Notes: generated from the sequence alone by a model not told the origin. DNA of 64,000 bases from Deltaproteobacteria bacterium IMCC39146 (GCA_030005635.1 JARUHP010000005.1:152714-216713), one strand, 5' to 3'. Positions 1 to 7,785 are shown, counted from the first letter of the stretch. Translations and numbers: made by a program.

Positions 1-23
1 GGGGACACTTCCGGAAGTGTCCC
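1..23. repeat. REP-type palindrome, at window edge
   Basis: Perfect inverted repeat GGGACACTTCC/GGAAGTGTCCC (positions 2-23) with no loop. It belongs to the GGGGACAC...GTGTCCC family that recurs in most intergenic gaps here; an identical core lies at 36256-36279. The left part of the unit may continue outside the window. Confidence 0.85.
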
Positions 24-46
24 TCTTTATGTAAACTTGGATTCCC

Positions 47-84
47 GGGACACACAAAAATGAGTGGCCCAAATGGGTGTTCCC
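47..84. repeat. REP-type repeat with second 3' arm
   Basis: GGGACACAC, a short A-rich loop, then GAGTGGCCC followed by AAATGGGTGTTCCC. This is the variant in which one 5' arm is followed by two possible 3' arms, as also at 17658, 19862 and 22222. Confidence 0.7.
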
Positions 85-135
85 AATGACTTGAGACGAA
101 ACTCGCCTCGTTACTTTTATCCTTGGGTTATCCTT

Positions 136-230
136 GGGGTCGGACCAAGCCAAGTAACCGTAATCAATTGAAATATCTCTTCAAAATGCCCATTCTTAGG
201 CCTTAGAAGCCCCATTGTGAACCCAAAATG
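136..230 (+). repeat. ~95-bp dispersed element (GGTCGGACCA family)
   Basis: Starts GGGGTCGGACCAAGCC and ends with AGGCCTTAGAAGCC...CCCAAAATGG. The same head and tail, about 95 bp apart with a poorly conserved middle, recur at 6715-6809, 14830-14922 and 33940-34034; heads alone lie near 2085, 7691, 15799 and 20853. No reading frame is evident. It occupies the leader of the HELVH gene. Confidence 0.7.
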
Positions 231-286
231 GATAAGTTAAGCGGTAATGACAGGATTCAGGCGCATGGATATCATCGTAAAACGGC

Positions 287-772
287 ATGAGTAACCTGAT
301 CGCAAAAATTGAAAACTGGATCGATGAGACCCTGGAATCTCACTGTGAACAGATGGTTCCGTGTAAGCAGCTCTCCTCGTACTTCGATGGCTATTTTTCT
401 GAAAAATTCCTCACCAATTGTTTTTATATGGTTGTTCCAGAATTACCTAAACCAGATTTTCCGGAATTAAGAGATGCCGGTTTCGGCTCATTTATTGACG
501 ATGACCATGCAGGCATCACATACAAGAACGGTTACTTCATAAGGGCGGAACAAGAAGACAATCTATACCTCCATCTTCACGAACTCGTTCATGTTTGCCA
601 GTGGACCATCCTTGGCGCTGAAAAGTTCATAACGACCTATATGGAAGAGCTACAGAAGTATGGATATGAAGATGCTCCGCTGGAGCAAATGGCCAAGGCC
701 TTTGAATATAACTACTCGATCCATGCCGATCCGATTGATGTTATGGACGCTCTGCGGGATGAGTTGGCTTAA
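287..772 (+). CDS. Putative zinc-metallopeptidase-like protein (HELVH motif)
   Basis: 161 aa, no signal peptide or membrane segment. I do not recognise a named family. The visible signature is HELVH at about residues 98-102 (HExxH-like), preceded by an acidic segment GSFIDDDHAG and followed by a helical tail rich in acidic and aromatic residues; this resembles small neutral zincin domains, but a downstream third metal ligand cannot be assigned. The ATG follows a weak ribosome-binding site. A 130-bp internal piece of this gene (379-508) recurs almost unchanged at 23766-23895, so the gene has been a source for fragment duplication. Catalytic function is an inference from the motif only. Confidence 0.6.
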   Translation: MSNLIAKIENWIDETLESHCEQMVPCKQLSSYFDGYFSEKFLTNCFYMVVPELPKPDFPELRDAGFGSFIDDDHAGITYKNGYFIRAEQEDNLYLHLHELVHVCQWTILGAEKFITTYMEELQKYGYEDAPLEQMAKAFEYNYSIHADPIDVMDALRDELA

Positions 773-869
773 TCGGCAAGGGGGGTCAGGTAACGCTATC
801 TGATGCAGTTGAATCGATTTTGGGGGCAGGTAACAAGTACATGACGCCAAAACCGTACCTCTCAAGTTA

Positions 870-1385
870 TCAAAATCTCAACTCAATCCGCGGATAGACA
901 CCACAATTTTCCTTTAAACATCGTTCCACATCCTCAACCAAAGCAACAACCTCGATGCCCAGATAAACACCCTCTGCAAAACTGATCTTTTCAATGCCGG
1001 ACCGGGTGAGTGACTGCGCACCGCGCGGCTCGTCGATAAATCGCTTTAACTGCGCCCCTGCCAATTGGATCAAGCCCTGTACGAAAATGCCACAAGCTGT
1101 TGATTTATGACCTGCAGCGATCCACACTGTTTCCAGTGCTTCGTGCGCTTCCCACCAGTAACCATGGTTAAAGAGGTCGATGCCGTACAGGTATGATTCG
1201 CAGGTGCGCCAATCATTTGGTGAAAAGTGAGGTAGGTAGTCGTCTTCATCATTGTAGGAGTGACCGGCCGGATCTGTGCGCGGATGGGGAAGGGGATTCT
1301 CCTTTTGGTAAGGCAGGTACCGATAGGGCGGAAAAGGAGGTTGCGTATATCGTGTCAGGTCCGGTTTGAGGAAGATCGGTTGCAT
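870..1385 (-). CDS. DUF309 family protein
   Basis: 171 aa cytosolic protein. The segment around residues 70-115 (LFNHGYWWEAHEALETVW, then GIFVQGLIQLAGA) is the DUF309 core, an all-helical domain of unknown function. Residues 1-45 are a proline- and tyrosine-rich extension. AAGGGA lies upstream of the ATG. It stands alone between repeat-rich gaps and converges with the HELVH gene. Family assignment is firm; the biochemical role is unknown. Confidence 0.8.
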   Translation of the reverse strand: MQPIFLKPDLTRYTQPPFPPYRYLPYQKENPLPHPRTDPAGHSYNDEDDYLPHFSPNDWRTCESYLYGIDLFNHGYWWEAHEALETVWIAAGHKSTACGIFVQGLIQLAGAQLKRFIDEPRGAQSLTRSGIEKISFAEGVYLGIEVVALVEDVERCLKENCGVYPRIELRF

Positions 1386-1433
1386 TTCGAAGGTCCCTTT
1401 TGAGTCTCAACGAATGGGTTCTGACCAGTCCTT

Positions 1434-1502
1434 GGAGTCGGGGTCACTCCCGGAAGTGTCCCTCTTGTGTTCCAAAACGAAGAGCAACAGATTAACGATC
1501 TG
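1434..1502 (+). repeat. Duplicated ~70-bp block containing a REP palindrome
   Basis: Contains GGGGTCACTCCCGGAAGTGTCCC (1440-1462) plus a second arm TTGTGTTCC, then a segment ending CAGATTAACGATCTG. The whole block is nearly identical to 3418-3487. Here it runs into a hairpin AGCAACAGA/TCTGTTGCT (about 1485-1509). Confidence 0.8.
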
Positions 1503-1523
1503 TTGCTCTAAAACGACTAAAAA

Positions 1524-1715
1524 ACAGTGACGAAACAAATACCGCTGGGCTACCCTGAATCGACTGCGTTGTTCAACAGTTGCCGCATCTGCTACCTATT
1601 AAAGTAGTTCTGCTTGATTCAGGTCCTGTATGGGCTGTCTGGCAGTTCCGTTAGGTGTCGCCATGGGTTGCCCTCAGGTTTTTACGTGCTCCATGCTGGC
1701 TTATTTCGCCACTGT
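1524..1715 (-). ncRNA. Candidate structured RNA, copy 1 of 3
   Basis: 192 bp closed by terminal arms ACAGTGACGAAA (1524-1535) and TTTCGCCACTGT (1704-1715). Read on the minus strand it contains CCTGAATC...GATTCAGG enclosing a CTACTT/AGGTAG hairpin and a CAACTGTTG mini-hairpin, and it runs out into a T6 tract (A run at 1519-1524). A TTGACA/TAAATT promoter-like pair sits directly upstream (1724-1751). No open frame of note. Two further copies lie at 14435-14626 and 61847-62036. It could be a sRNA family or a MITE carrying a promoter; I cannot match it to a known RNA. Confidence 0.6.
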
Positions 1716-1723
1716 CTGTTTTA

Positions 1724-1751
1724 AATTTATCGCCTCTTCGGCGACTGTCAA
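1724..1751 (-). promoter_or_regulatory. Sigma70-like promoter of structured RNA copy 1
   Basis: Minus strand: TTGACA (1746-1751), 16-nt spacer, TAAATT (1724-1729). The predicted start falls within a few bases of the terminal arm at 1715. The -35 box lies in a stretch (TTAGTTG..TTGACAG) conserved beside all three copies. Confidence 0.5.
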
Positions 1752-1867
1752 TACAACTAAGAAATTAAAATATCAGTTACTCGGCTAATGAAAAAACGCC
1801 ATGCAAATATTCATCAGTAAAGCGTTTATCTAGACCTTAAAGACTCATTATTGATGCAAAAAGAGCC

Positions 1868-2043
1868 GGGGGCACTCAAAATAGTGGCTGGGGTCATGAC
1901 CCCGGTACTGTTTGAAAGGAAAGGCCTGGCAAGTCGATCACCTAAACTTGTGTCTAGAGTTTTATGAAAACTTGTCTCATTGTCCCTTATTTAACGTTGC
2001 GCTAGCCTTTCTCTTTGTTAGCATGATGATATGTTGATGCTGG
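1868..2043 (+). repeat. Shortened copy of the 7721-8128 region
   Basis: Left part (GGGGGCACT...GGTACTGTTTGAAAGGAAAGGCC) matches 7721-7809 with the 50-bp palindrome reduced to GGGGTCATGACCCC (1890-1903). The right part (1924-2043) matches 8009-8128, the leader of the 8157 gene, with only a few differences. The piece between, which in the full copy encodes a 36-aa membrane peptide, is absent. No gene follows it here; a REP palindrome does. Confidence 0.8.
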
Positions 2044-2047
2044 AGCC

Positions 2048-2072
2048 GGGGACACTCAAGATAGAGTGTCCC
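2048..2072. repeat. REP-type palindrome
   Basis: GGGGACACTC AAGAT AGAGTGTCCC, followed by a head of the GGTCGGACCA element near 2085. It abuts the right end of the duplicated block 1868-2043. Confidence 0.75.
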
Positions 2073-2177
2073 AGATAAGTCATTGGGTTCGGACCAGGCC
2101 AACCCCCTGTCGTGAAACGAAGCTCATAAGTGTCGTGTTTGAGCTTCGTTGAAATTCATAATTAAAAAGGAGACAGT

Positions 2178-2402
2178 ATGAATAAGTACATCTTGATCCT
2201 GTTGTTCATTTGTTGCACTACCTTGACTGCCTGTTCCGGCGACCAAGGGGGGCAGCAACTTGAAATTGCGCAGTTCGAAGAAAAACAGAACAACAGAGAG
2301 CATGCTGTAAAACTGTACGAAGAAGTGGTCAGCAAGTATCCGGGCTCGCCTAACGCAAAGATTGCTCAGGAACGTTTGAATGCGCTGAAGATGGATAAGT
2401 AG
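2178..2402 (+). CDS. Small TPR-like outer-surface lipoprotein
   Basis: 74 aa. Signal peptide of about 18 residues ends in the lipobox LTAC, so the mature protein should begin at Cys19 and be lipid-anchored. The mature part holds one helix-turn-helix hairpin (AKLYEE-type spacing: HAVKLYEEVVSKYPGSPNA) typical of a single TPR or YbgF/BamD-like repeat. Strong ribosome-binding site AAAAAGGAGA before the ATG. No operon partner. A single repeat suggests a partner-binding or truncated scaffold protein; the function is unknown. Confidence 0.7.
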   Translation: MNKYILILLFICCTTLTACSGDQGGQQLEIAQFEEKQNNREHAVKLYEEVVSKYPGSPNAKIAQERLNALKMDK

Positions 2403-2438
2403 AGATCGGGGACACATAACTAATGTGTCCCCGATCTC
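2402..2438. terminator. REP palindrome acting as likely bidirectional terminator
   Basis: Arms GAGATCGGGGACACAT (2402-2417) and ATGTGTCCCCGATCTC (2423-2438) form a perfect 16-bp stem with a 5-nt loop. It starts at the last base of the lipoprotein stop codon and sits between two converging genes. There is no T-tract, so termination is inferred from position and stability only. Confidence 0.55.
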
Positions 2439-2473
2439 AGCGTCCCTGACCACGGTACCTTGACCCTTGTTTC

Positions 2474-3268
2474 TCAGTCCACCCGAACCTTGCGCATCAC
2501 CAACCGCAGCAGCGCCGGAGAGAGCCGGTTCAAGAGCAGGCCGACGCGCTCTTTGCCACCGGGGAAGACTTCCGCACGGCCTTTTGCCATGGCGACGATG
2601 ATCTGCTCGGCACAGTTTTCGGCAGAGATCGCCGCGGCCTGAGATGGATCCATTTTGCCGTGGCGGGAGCCGTCGCCGCGCAGGGCGTTGCGTGAGACAT
2701 CGGTGTTGACGAAGCCTGGCGAGGCGACCAGCACCTGGATCCCGGCATCGTGCACTTCGGCGCGCAGCGCGTCCATGAAACCTTGCAGCGCATGTTTAGC
2801 GGCGGCGTACCCGGAGCGTTGCGGTGAGGCAAACTTGCCCATCAGGCTGCTGACCGCAACGATCTGCCCCGAGCCTCGCGCGATCATGCCGGGTAGGACC
2901 TTCTTGGTCAGGTCGACTGCGGCCACGAAATTGACCTCCAACAGCAGCCTGTAGACCTCCATGCTCGTCTCTGCCACCTGCTCGCGCTGGGTCATCCCGG
3001 CATTGTTGATGAGGATATCCACCTTGCGCGCAGACGTCTGCAGTCGACCCCAGGCGGTTGTGATTGAGCTCTGATTGGCCAGATCCATGGGCAGGCAAAG
3101 GTGCTCATCCGGAGTGCTGCAGCTCTGGCGAACTGCTTCCAGCCGATCGACAGAGCGCGCTGAGAGGATCAGACTGGCTCCATGAGCAGAGAGCGAGCGC
3201 GCCAGCGCGGCGCCAATCCCCGAAGACGCGCCGGTGATCCAGATGGTCTTGCTGGTGAAGTCAACCAT
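2474..3268 (-). CDS. Short-chain dehydrogenase/reductase (SDR)
   Basis: 264 aa from the ATG at 3268, which has GGGAGGG eight bases upstream; a TTG six bases earlier is less likely. Classical SDR pattern: TGASSGIG nucleotide-binding loop near residue 12, NNAG near 90, catalytic Ser in VSSLMG and YAAAKHA (Tyr/Lys) near 155-160. These predict an NAD(P)H-dependent oxidoreductase with a Rossmann fold; the sequence resembles the DHRS7/YqjQ-like group. No signal peptide. GC content is higher than the repeats around it. The substrate is not predictable. Confidence 0.85.
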   Translation of the reverse strand: MVDFTSKTIWITGASSGIGAALARSLSAHGASLILSARSVDRLEAVRQSCSTPDEHLCLPMDLANQSSITTAWGRLQTSARKVDILINNAGMTQREQVAETSMEVYRLLLEVNFVAAVDLTKKVLPGMIARGSGQIVAVSSLMGKFASPQRSGYAAAKHALQGFMDALRAEVHDAGIQVLVASPGFVNTDVSRNALRGDGSRHGKMDPSQAAAISAENCAEQIIVAMAKGRAEVFPGGKERVGLLLNRLSPALLRLVMRKVRVD

Positions 3269-3417
3269 GGGCAACCCTCCCTCTGACAGCTTACTTAAGT
3301 TCCTGAAAAAACAGTGCCGGTGACTTGGGGGACAGCAGACCTGTTCTCATGTGTTGCATCACATTACCCCTTAACTGCGATCACACCAAACAGATTAACA
3401 GCGGCGTTTCTCTGCCA

Positions 3418-3487
3418 TGGAGTCGGGGACACTCCCGGAAGTGTCCCTCTTGTGTCCCAAAACGAGGAGCAGCAGATTAACGATCTG
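3418..3487 (+). repeat. Second copy of the ~70-bp REP block
   Basis: Matches 1434-1502. Contains GGGGACACTCCCGGAAGTGTCCC (3425-3447) and an additional arm TTGTGTCCC, ending CAGATTAACGATCTG. It leads directly into the 50-bp palindrome at 3493. Confidence 0.8.
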
Positions 3488-3492
3488 TAAGC

Positions 3493-3542
3493 GGGGTCAA
3501 GTCTTGACTGGTGTAATTATGCACCATTCAAGACCTGACCCC
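3493..3542. repeat. 50-bp palindrome (GGGGTCAGGTCTTGAATGG family)
   Basis: Arms GGGGTCAAGTCTTGACTGGTG and its near complement GCACCATTCAAGACCTGACCCC. Sister copies: 7737-7785 (near perfect), 9880-9928 (degenerate), 39043-39062 (one arm) and a collapsed form at 1890. Its right edge is about 50 bp upstream of the MBL-fold gene start. Confidence 0.8.
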
Positions 3543-3595
3543 GATACATTTTGGCTGCAGCTTTCCACTTTTGCGGTGTCCGGTACAATAGAGGT

Positions 3596-4591
3596 ATGCG
3601 ATCGGTCTTCTATCCACATCTGGTCAACGGAGCCTTTGGAGATTCGGCTCTCTATGTACGCATCGCGCATCGAGGGGAGGCGTTGCTGTTTGACTGCGGT
3701 GAATTGCATGCTCTTAGCCCTCGGGAACTCTTGAAGCTCCATGCGGTCTTTGTGTCCCACGGTCATATCGATCACCTGATTGGTTTCGACCACTTGCTGC
3801 GAACTTTTCTCTATCTTGACCGGCAACTGTATGTTTATGGGCCGGCAGGGCTGATTGATCAAATCAGACAGCGCCTGGCAGGTTATACCTGGAATCTGAT
3901 CGAGGGTTATAGCTTTGTACTGACGGTGCGCGAATGGGCCGCAGGTGAGCTCAGGGAATGTTCATTCCATGCTGAAAACCGTTTTGAACCAGTGCCGCTT
4001 CGCAGTTGGCCGAGTGTCGATGGCTGCCTGCTCGCGACTCCTGATTGGACGGTACGCGTGGAGTCATTGACACATGGAAGTATCGCGTCCCTGGCATTTT
4101 CACTCGAAGAGACCCTGCATGTTGCGATTCACAAGGATGCATTAATTGCGCATGAATATCAGCCGGGGCCCTGGCTCACCCGGTTCAAAAGCCTGGTCAG
4201 ACGCGAAGAACCGGACAGCCGCGAACTGAAGGTGCCTTTGGTGGAAGGTGGTTTCAAGCCGGTGTCGCTGGGGGTGCTGAAACAAACCATTGCCCATTGT
4301 GAAGCTGGCATGAAAGTCGTCTACGTTGCCGATGCTGCCCCCACCACAAAGAATTGTCAAAAGATTCTCAATCTGGCCCAAAATGCTCACTTGCTGGTCA
4401 TCGAAGCGGCCTTTGCGCATGCCGATCTCGACCGAGCCAGAGAGCGTAATCATTTGACGGCACGATTGTCCGGTGAGTTGGGCCGTGAGGCAGGCGCCGC
4501 CAGATTGCTGGTCTATCATCATTCGCCGCGGTACCAGGAAACCCCTGATCTGTTGCGCAGAGAGGCTATGGTTGCGTTCGAAGGGAAATAG
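3596..4591 (+). CDS. MBL-fold hydrolase, ribonuclease Z-like
   Basis: 331 aa from the ATG at 3596, chosen because the 15 codons before it read through repeat DNA. Residues 50-75 hold FVSHGHIDHLIGFDH, the HxHxDH zinc-binding motif of metallo-beta-lactamase RNases; LVIEAAF and HLTARLSG near 280-300 supply further family motifs. A C-terminal His (VYHHSPRY) is the usual last ligand. RNase Z enzymes cut the 3' trailer of pre-tRNA; this protein is more divergent than canonical Rnz, so tRNA maturation is likely but not certain. It precedes archease and RtcB on the same strand by 133 bp, an RNA-processing neighbourhood. Confidence 0.75.
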   Translation: MRSVFYPHLVNGAFGDSALYVRIAHRGEALLFDCGELHALSPRELLKLHAVFVSHGHIDHLIGFDHLLRTFLYLDRQLYVYGPAGLIDQIRQRLAGYTWNLIEGYSFVLTVREWAAGELRECSFHAENRFEPVPLRSWPSVDGCLLATPDWTVRVESLTHGSIASLAFSLEETLHVAIHKDALIAHEYQPGPWLTRFKSLVRREEPDSRELKVPLVEGGFKPVSLGVLKQTIAHCEAGMKVVYVADAAPTTKNCQKILNLAQNAHLLVIEAAFAHADLDRARERNHLTARLSGELGREAGAARLLVYHHSPRYQETPDLLRREAMVAFEGK

Positions 4592-4724
4592 AGAAATCGT
4601 GCCGCTCTGGTAACATAAAGTAGAGAGATGTTTGTTCAAGAATTTCTCAGATACGGACTCCTCTGCGGACACAAACGATTAACCGCACGGCAGGGTGATT
4701 TAAGAGGGGGTTGACCGACCCGTT

Positions 4725-5156
4725 ATGAACTGTTTTCGTTTGCTGGAACATACCGCCGACATGGGGATAGCGGCCGAAGGGGAGTGTCTTGCCGCCCTGT
4801 ACGTGCAGGCGGCGCTCGGTTTGCGGCAGATTGTCACCGCCTGCAGCTATATCGAGCCGAGGACGGAGTTTCCGGTCGAGGTTCAGGGCGAGGATCGCGA
4901 AGAGCTCATGGTCAACTGGTTGAGTGAGCTGCTGTTCCTGCTCGAATCGAGGCGGCTGCTGCCGGCGGCATTTGAGATCGACACCCTTGAGATCGACACT
5001 CCCGGCGATTGCCGGCTGCGGGCGCGGGTGGCCGGGGAGGAGTTTGACCCTGATCGGCATTACCTGGAACGGGAGATCAAGGCGGTGACCTATCATCGGA
5101 TCGAGGTAGAGCCGACCGCCACCGGCTGGCGGGCGCAGGTCTATGTCGATCTCTGA
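4725..5156 (+). CDS. Archease, RtcB activator
   Basis: 143 aa, full family length. N-terminal LLEHTADMGI carries the conserved Asp of the SHS2/archease metal site, MVNWLSELLFLLE is the central signature helix, and the C-terminal part KAVTYHR...VYVDL completes the fold. Archease promotes guanylylation and multiple turnover of the RNA ligase RtcB, which is encoded 47 bp downstream on the same strand; the two are almost certainly co-transcribed. A GGGGG-rich site lies about 14 bases before the ATG, so translation initiation may be modest. Confidence 0.92.
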   Translation: MNCFRLLEHTADMGIAAEGECLAALYVQAALGLRQIVTACSYIEPRTEFPVEVQGEDREELMVNWLSELLFLLESRRLLPAAFEIDTLEIDTPGDCRLRARVAGEEFDPDRHYLEREIKAVTYHRIEVEPTATGWRAQVYVDL

Positions 5157-5203
5157 ACCCCGATCGGCCGGGAGAGTTTTTCACAGAAACAGGGGGGTGA
5201 AAG

Positions 5204-6652
5204 ATGGATGTCAAGGTTCAACAGATCGATTCCTGCCGCTGGCGCATTCCGCGCGAGGGGGCGATGCGGACCGACGGCCTGGTGTTCGCCGACCGAAAGA
5301 TGATGGCGGCGTTGCAGAAGGAGAAGTCGCAGGCGCTGGAGCAGGTGCGCAATGTTGCGACCCTGCCCGGGATTGTCGGCCCGTCGATCGCCATGCCCGA
5401 TATCCATTGGGGCTACGGCTTTCCGATCGGCGGGGTGGCAGCCTTCGATGCAAAAGAGGGGGTGGTCTCCCCCGGCGGCGTCGGTTACGACATCAACTGC
5501 GGGGTGCGACTGCTGCGCACCGAACTGACCGTCGATGAGGTCCGGCCGCGGATCGAACCGCTGGCCGATGAACTGTTCCGCAATATCCCATCGGGGATCG
5601 GCTCCCACCGGAGCGATCTGAAGCTGTCTCTGGCCGAGGAGCGCAAAATGCTCACCCAGGGCGCCTCCTGGGCGGTGGAGCACGGCTACGGCCGCGCCGA
5701 GGATCTGGACCATATCGAGGAGAAGGGGACGATCAAAGGGGCCGACCCGCAATCGATCTCCGCTCGGGCTCTGGAGCGGGGCCGCAATCAGCTCGGGACG
5801 CTCGGGAGCGGCAACCACTTCGTCGAGGTCGATCTGGTCGAAGAGATCGGCGACGAGCAGGCCGCAAGCGTCCTCGGGCTGTTTCCCGGTCAGATTACGG
5901 TCACCATCCACACTGGTAGCCGCGGCCTCGGCTACCAGGTCTGCGACGATCATCTGCGCATGATGCAGCACGCCGCGCGCAAGTACGGGATCAAGCTGCC
6001 GGACCGGCAACTCTGCTGCGCGCCGCTGACCAGCACGGAAGGGAGGCAGTACCTGACGGCGATGGCTTGCGCGGCCAATTTCGCCTTTACCAACCGGCAG
6101 TTGATCTCCGCCTGGGTGCAGGAGAGCTTCGAACGGGTGCTCGGCAAGGGTCCGGCCGCGATGCGCATCTCGACCATTTACGACGTCTGTCACAATATCG
6201 CCAAGATGGAGACCCACATGTTTGAGGGGAAGAAGCGGCGGCTCTGCGTGCATCGCAAGGGGGCGACCCGCGCCTTTCCGCCGGGTCACCCCGATACCCC
6301 GGCCCTCTACCGCAGCGTCGGCCAGCCGGTTATGATCCCCGGTGACATGGGGCGCTACTCCTACGTTTTGGTCGGCACTCAAGGGGCGTTCGACGAGACC
6401 TTTGGCTCCACCTGTCATGGGGCCGGGCGGGTTCTCTCCCGGCACGCGGCGAAAAAGCTTGCCCGCGGCCGCAACCTCGAGGCGGAACTGGCGGCGCACG
6501 GGATCGTCATTCGCGCCTCATCCCGCGCTACGGTGGCCGAGGAGATTTCCGAGTCGTACAAGGATGTCCTCGATGTGGTGAGCGTGGTCGAGCAGGCCGG
6601 CATCGGCAAGATCGTCGCCCGGCTGCGGCCGCTGGCGGTGATCAAGGGGTAG
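5204..6652 (+). CDS. rtcB: RNA-splicing ligase RtcB
   Basis: 482 aa. Joins 2',3'-cyclic phosphate or 3'-phosphate ends to 5'-OH RNA ends using GTP and Mn2+. Visible motifs: MPDIHWGYGFPIGGVAAFD near residue 65, GYDINCGVR near 93-101 with the metal-binding Cys, GSGNHFVEVD near 205, GSRGLGYQ near 235, and STCHGAGR near 403-408 with the His that is guanylylated. Ribosome-binding site AGGGGGGTG. Partner of the archease gene upstream. In bacteria RtcB usually serves RNA repair. A long antisense frame (5141-6499) is a GC-driven shadow. Confidence 0.95.
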   Translation: MDVKVQQIDSCRWRIPREGAMRTDGLVFADRKMMAALQKEKSQALEQVRNVATLPGIVGPSIAMPDIHWGYGFPIGGVAAFDAKEGVVSPGGVGYDINCGVRLLRTELTVDEVRPRIEPLADELFRNIPSGIGSHRSDLKLSLAEERKMLTQGASWAVEHGYGRAEDLDHIEEKGTIKGADPQSISARALERGRNQLGTLGSGNHFVEVDLVEEIGDEQAASVLGLFPGQITVTIHTGSRGLGYQVCDDHLRMMQHAARKYGIKLPDRQLCCAPLTSTEGRQYLTAMACAANFAFTNRQLISAWVQESFERVLGKGPAAMRISTIYDVCHNIAKMETHMFEGKKRRLCVHRKGATRAFPPGHPDTPALYRSVGQPVMIPGDMGRYSYVLVGTQGAFDETFGSTCHGAGRVLSRHAAKKLARGRNLEAELAAHGIVIRASSRATVAEEISESYKDVLDVVSVVEQAGIGKIVARLRPLAVIKG

Positions 6653-6714
6653 GGCCCTTTCTGTCGGCCAATGCAATGATACGCGGCGCAACCTCTGCCG
6701 GAGCCGGGGCCCTC

Positions 6715-6809
6715 GGGGTCGGACCAGCTCAACCCACCGATATTGTAAAGTAAATGTCGTTTTTTACGCCTTATCCAGGCCTTAAAAGCACAACTTTGGC
6801 ACTAAAATC
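6715..6809 (+). repeat. ~95-bp dispersed element (GGTCGGACCA family)
   Basis: Head GGGGTCGGACCAGCTCAA, tail CCAGGCCTTAAAAGC...GGCACTAAAATC. Same architecture as 136-230, 14830-14922 and 33940-34034. It lies between convergent rtcB and the HAD gene. Confidence 0.7.
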
Positions 6810-6839
6810 AATGGTGTCCCTGGAAACCTGCTTTACTTT

Positions 6840-7598
6840 TTAGCTCTGCAAAATTCCATCCACCGCATCGAACAGGTCGTTGCAGACACATGCCCCAGGT
6901 GTAGCAATTTTCTGTTCGTCTCCCGGCTGGTATTTCCCTGTTTTTACCAGTGCCGCCTTCAACCCGGCTTTCAGCGCACCATTAACATCTGCGAAAACAT
7001 CGTCGCCAACCATCAAAGTCTCTCCTGGTCGGCAGTTGAGTTGGGCCACCGCTGAATGAAAAAAGGCCGGAGACGGTTTGCCGAGGACAATCGCCTCACA
7101 GTCGGCAGCATACTCCAGGGCACGGATAAAAGGTCCGGCATCCAAACTCATACCATCGGCCTCTTTGAAGTAACGATTATCACCAACGGCCAACAGGCGA
7201 GCCCCCTTGAGCAAGAGCCGGAAAGCCTGGTTGAGATTCTCATAGGACAAGGCTTCGGCTGCATCACAGAGCACAACTGCGTCCGGAGTTTCCCCGGAGA
7301 ACTCTTTGAATTCTTCTTCAATCGCAGGGTGAACAAGCAACCAGGGAGAGAGCTTATGCTCTCGCAGGTAACCCTGGACTGCCAGGGGGGCTGTGAATAG
7401 TTCCTCTTCACTGAGGGCAAAGCCCATACCCCTTAGCTTTTGCAGTATTTCCTTGCGAGAGCTACGAGAGCTATTCGTTAGGTATCGCATGGGAATTTTC
7501 TTTGCCTGCAGCTTTTGCACTGCTTCTAATGCCCGTGGCAGAACCTCGTTATCAACATAAATCGTCCCGCTCAGGTCGAGTAACACACCTTTGATCAT
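6840..7598 (-). CDS. HAD-IIA family phosphatase (NagD/HDHD2-like)
   Basis: 252 aa from the ATG at 7598, which is preceded by GAGGAGGGG. Motif I is altered: LLDLSGTIY, where the canonical second Asp (DxD) is Ser, a change also seen in LHPP/HDHD2-like members. Motif II is LTNSSRSSRKE near 42, the C2 cap lies in the middle, motif III Lys is in GKPSPAFF near 180, and motif IV is MVGDDVFADVNGA near 205. These point to a small-molecule phosphatase such as a sugar-phosphate, PLP or phospholysine/pyrophosphate-type enzyme. The altered catalytic acid could lower phosphomonoesterase activity. It stands alone, convergent to rtcB. Confidence 0.8.
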   Translation of the reverse strand: MIKGVLLDLSGTIYVDNEVLPRALEAVQKLQAKKIPMRYLTNSSRSSRKEILQKLRGMGFALSEEELFTAPLAVQGYLREHKLSPWLLVHPAIEEEFKEFSGETPDAVVLCDAAEALSYENLNQAFRLLLKGARLLAVGDNRYFKEADGMSLDAGPFIRALEYAADCEAIVLGKPSPAFFHSAVAQLNCRPGETLMVGDDVFADVNGALKAGLKAALVKTGKYQPGDEQKIATPGACVCNDLFDAVDGILQS

Positions 7599-7736
7599 GG
7601 CCCCTCCTCGCTGTTTGCTGTTTCTGCTCATTATATCGCAAAGAGGCATTCTCGCAGGTCAGCTGCACGAGCCTGTCGGTCCCAGGGCCCGAGGTCGGAC
7701 CAAGTCAAGTTGCTGGAACTGGGGGCACTTATGGCT

Positions 7737-7785
7737 GGGGTCAGGTCTTGAATGGTGCAACTTTGCACCATTCAAGACCTGACTC
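7737..7785. repeat. 50-bp near-perfect palindrome
   Basis: GGGGTCAGGTCTTGAATGGT GCAACTTTGC followed by the matching arm ending GACCTGACTCC. Best-preserved member of the family also seen at 3493-3542. It lies just beyond the end of the small membrane peptide gene. Confidence 0.85.

Noticed and set aside
1524..1715. Identification of the structured repeat as 6S RNA, a c-di-GMP riboswitch or an IscB-associated RNA
   Set aside because: Size fits 6S-like RNAs but the sequence and hairpin order do not match what I recall of any of them, and three copies in 64 kb with no iscB nearby argue against; left unnamed.
5141..6499. 452-codon minus-strand frame opposite rtcB
   Set aside because: High-GC antisense shadow of a certain gene; no ribosome-binding site or recognisable domain.
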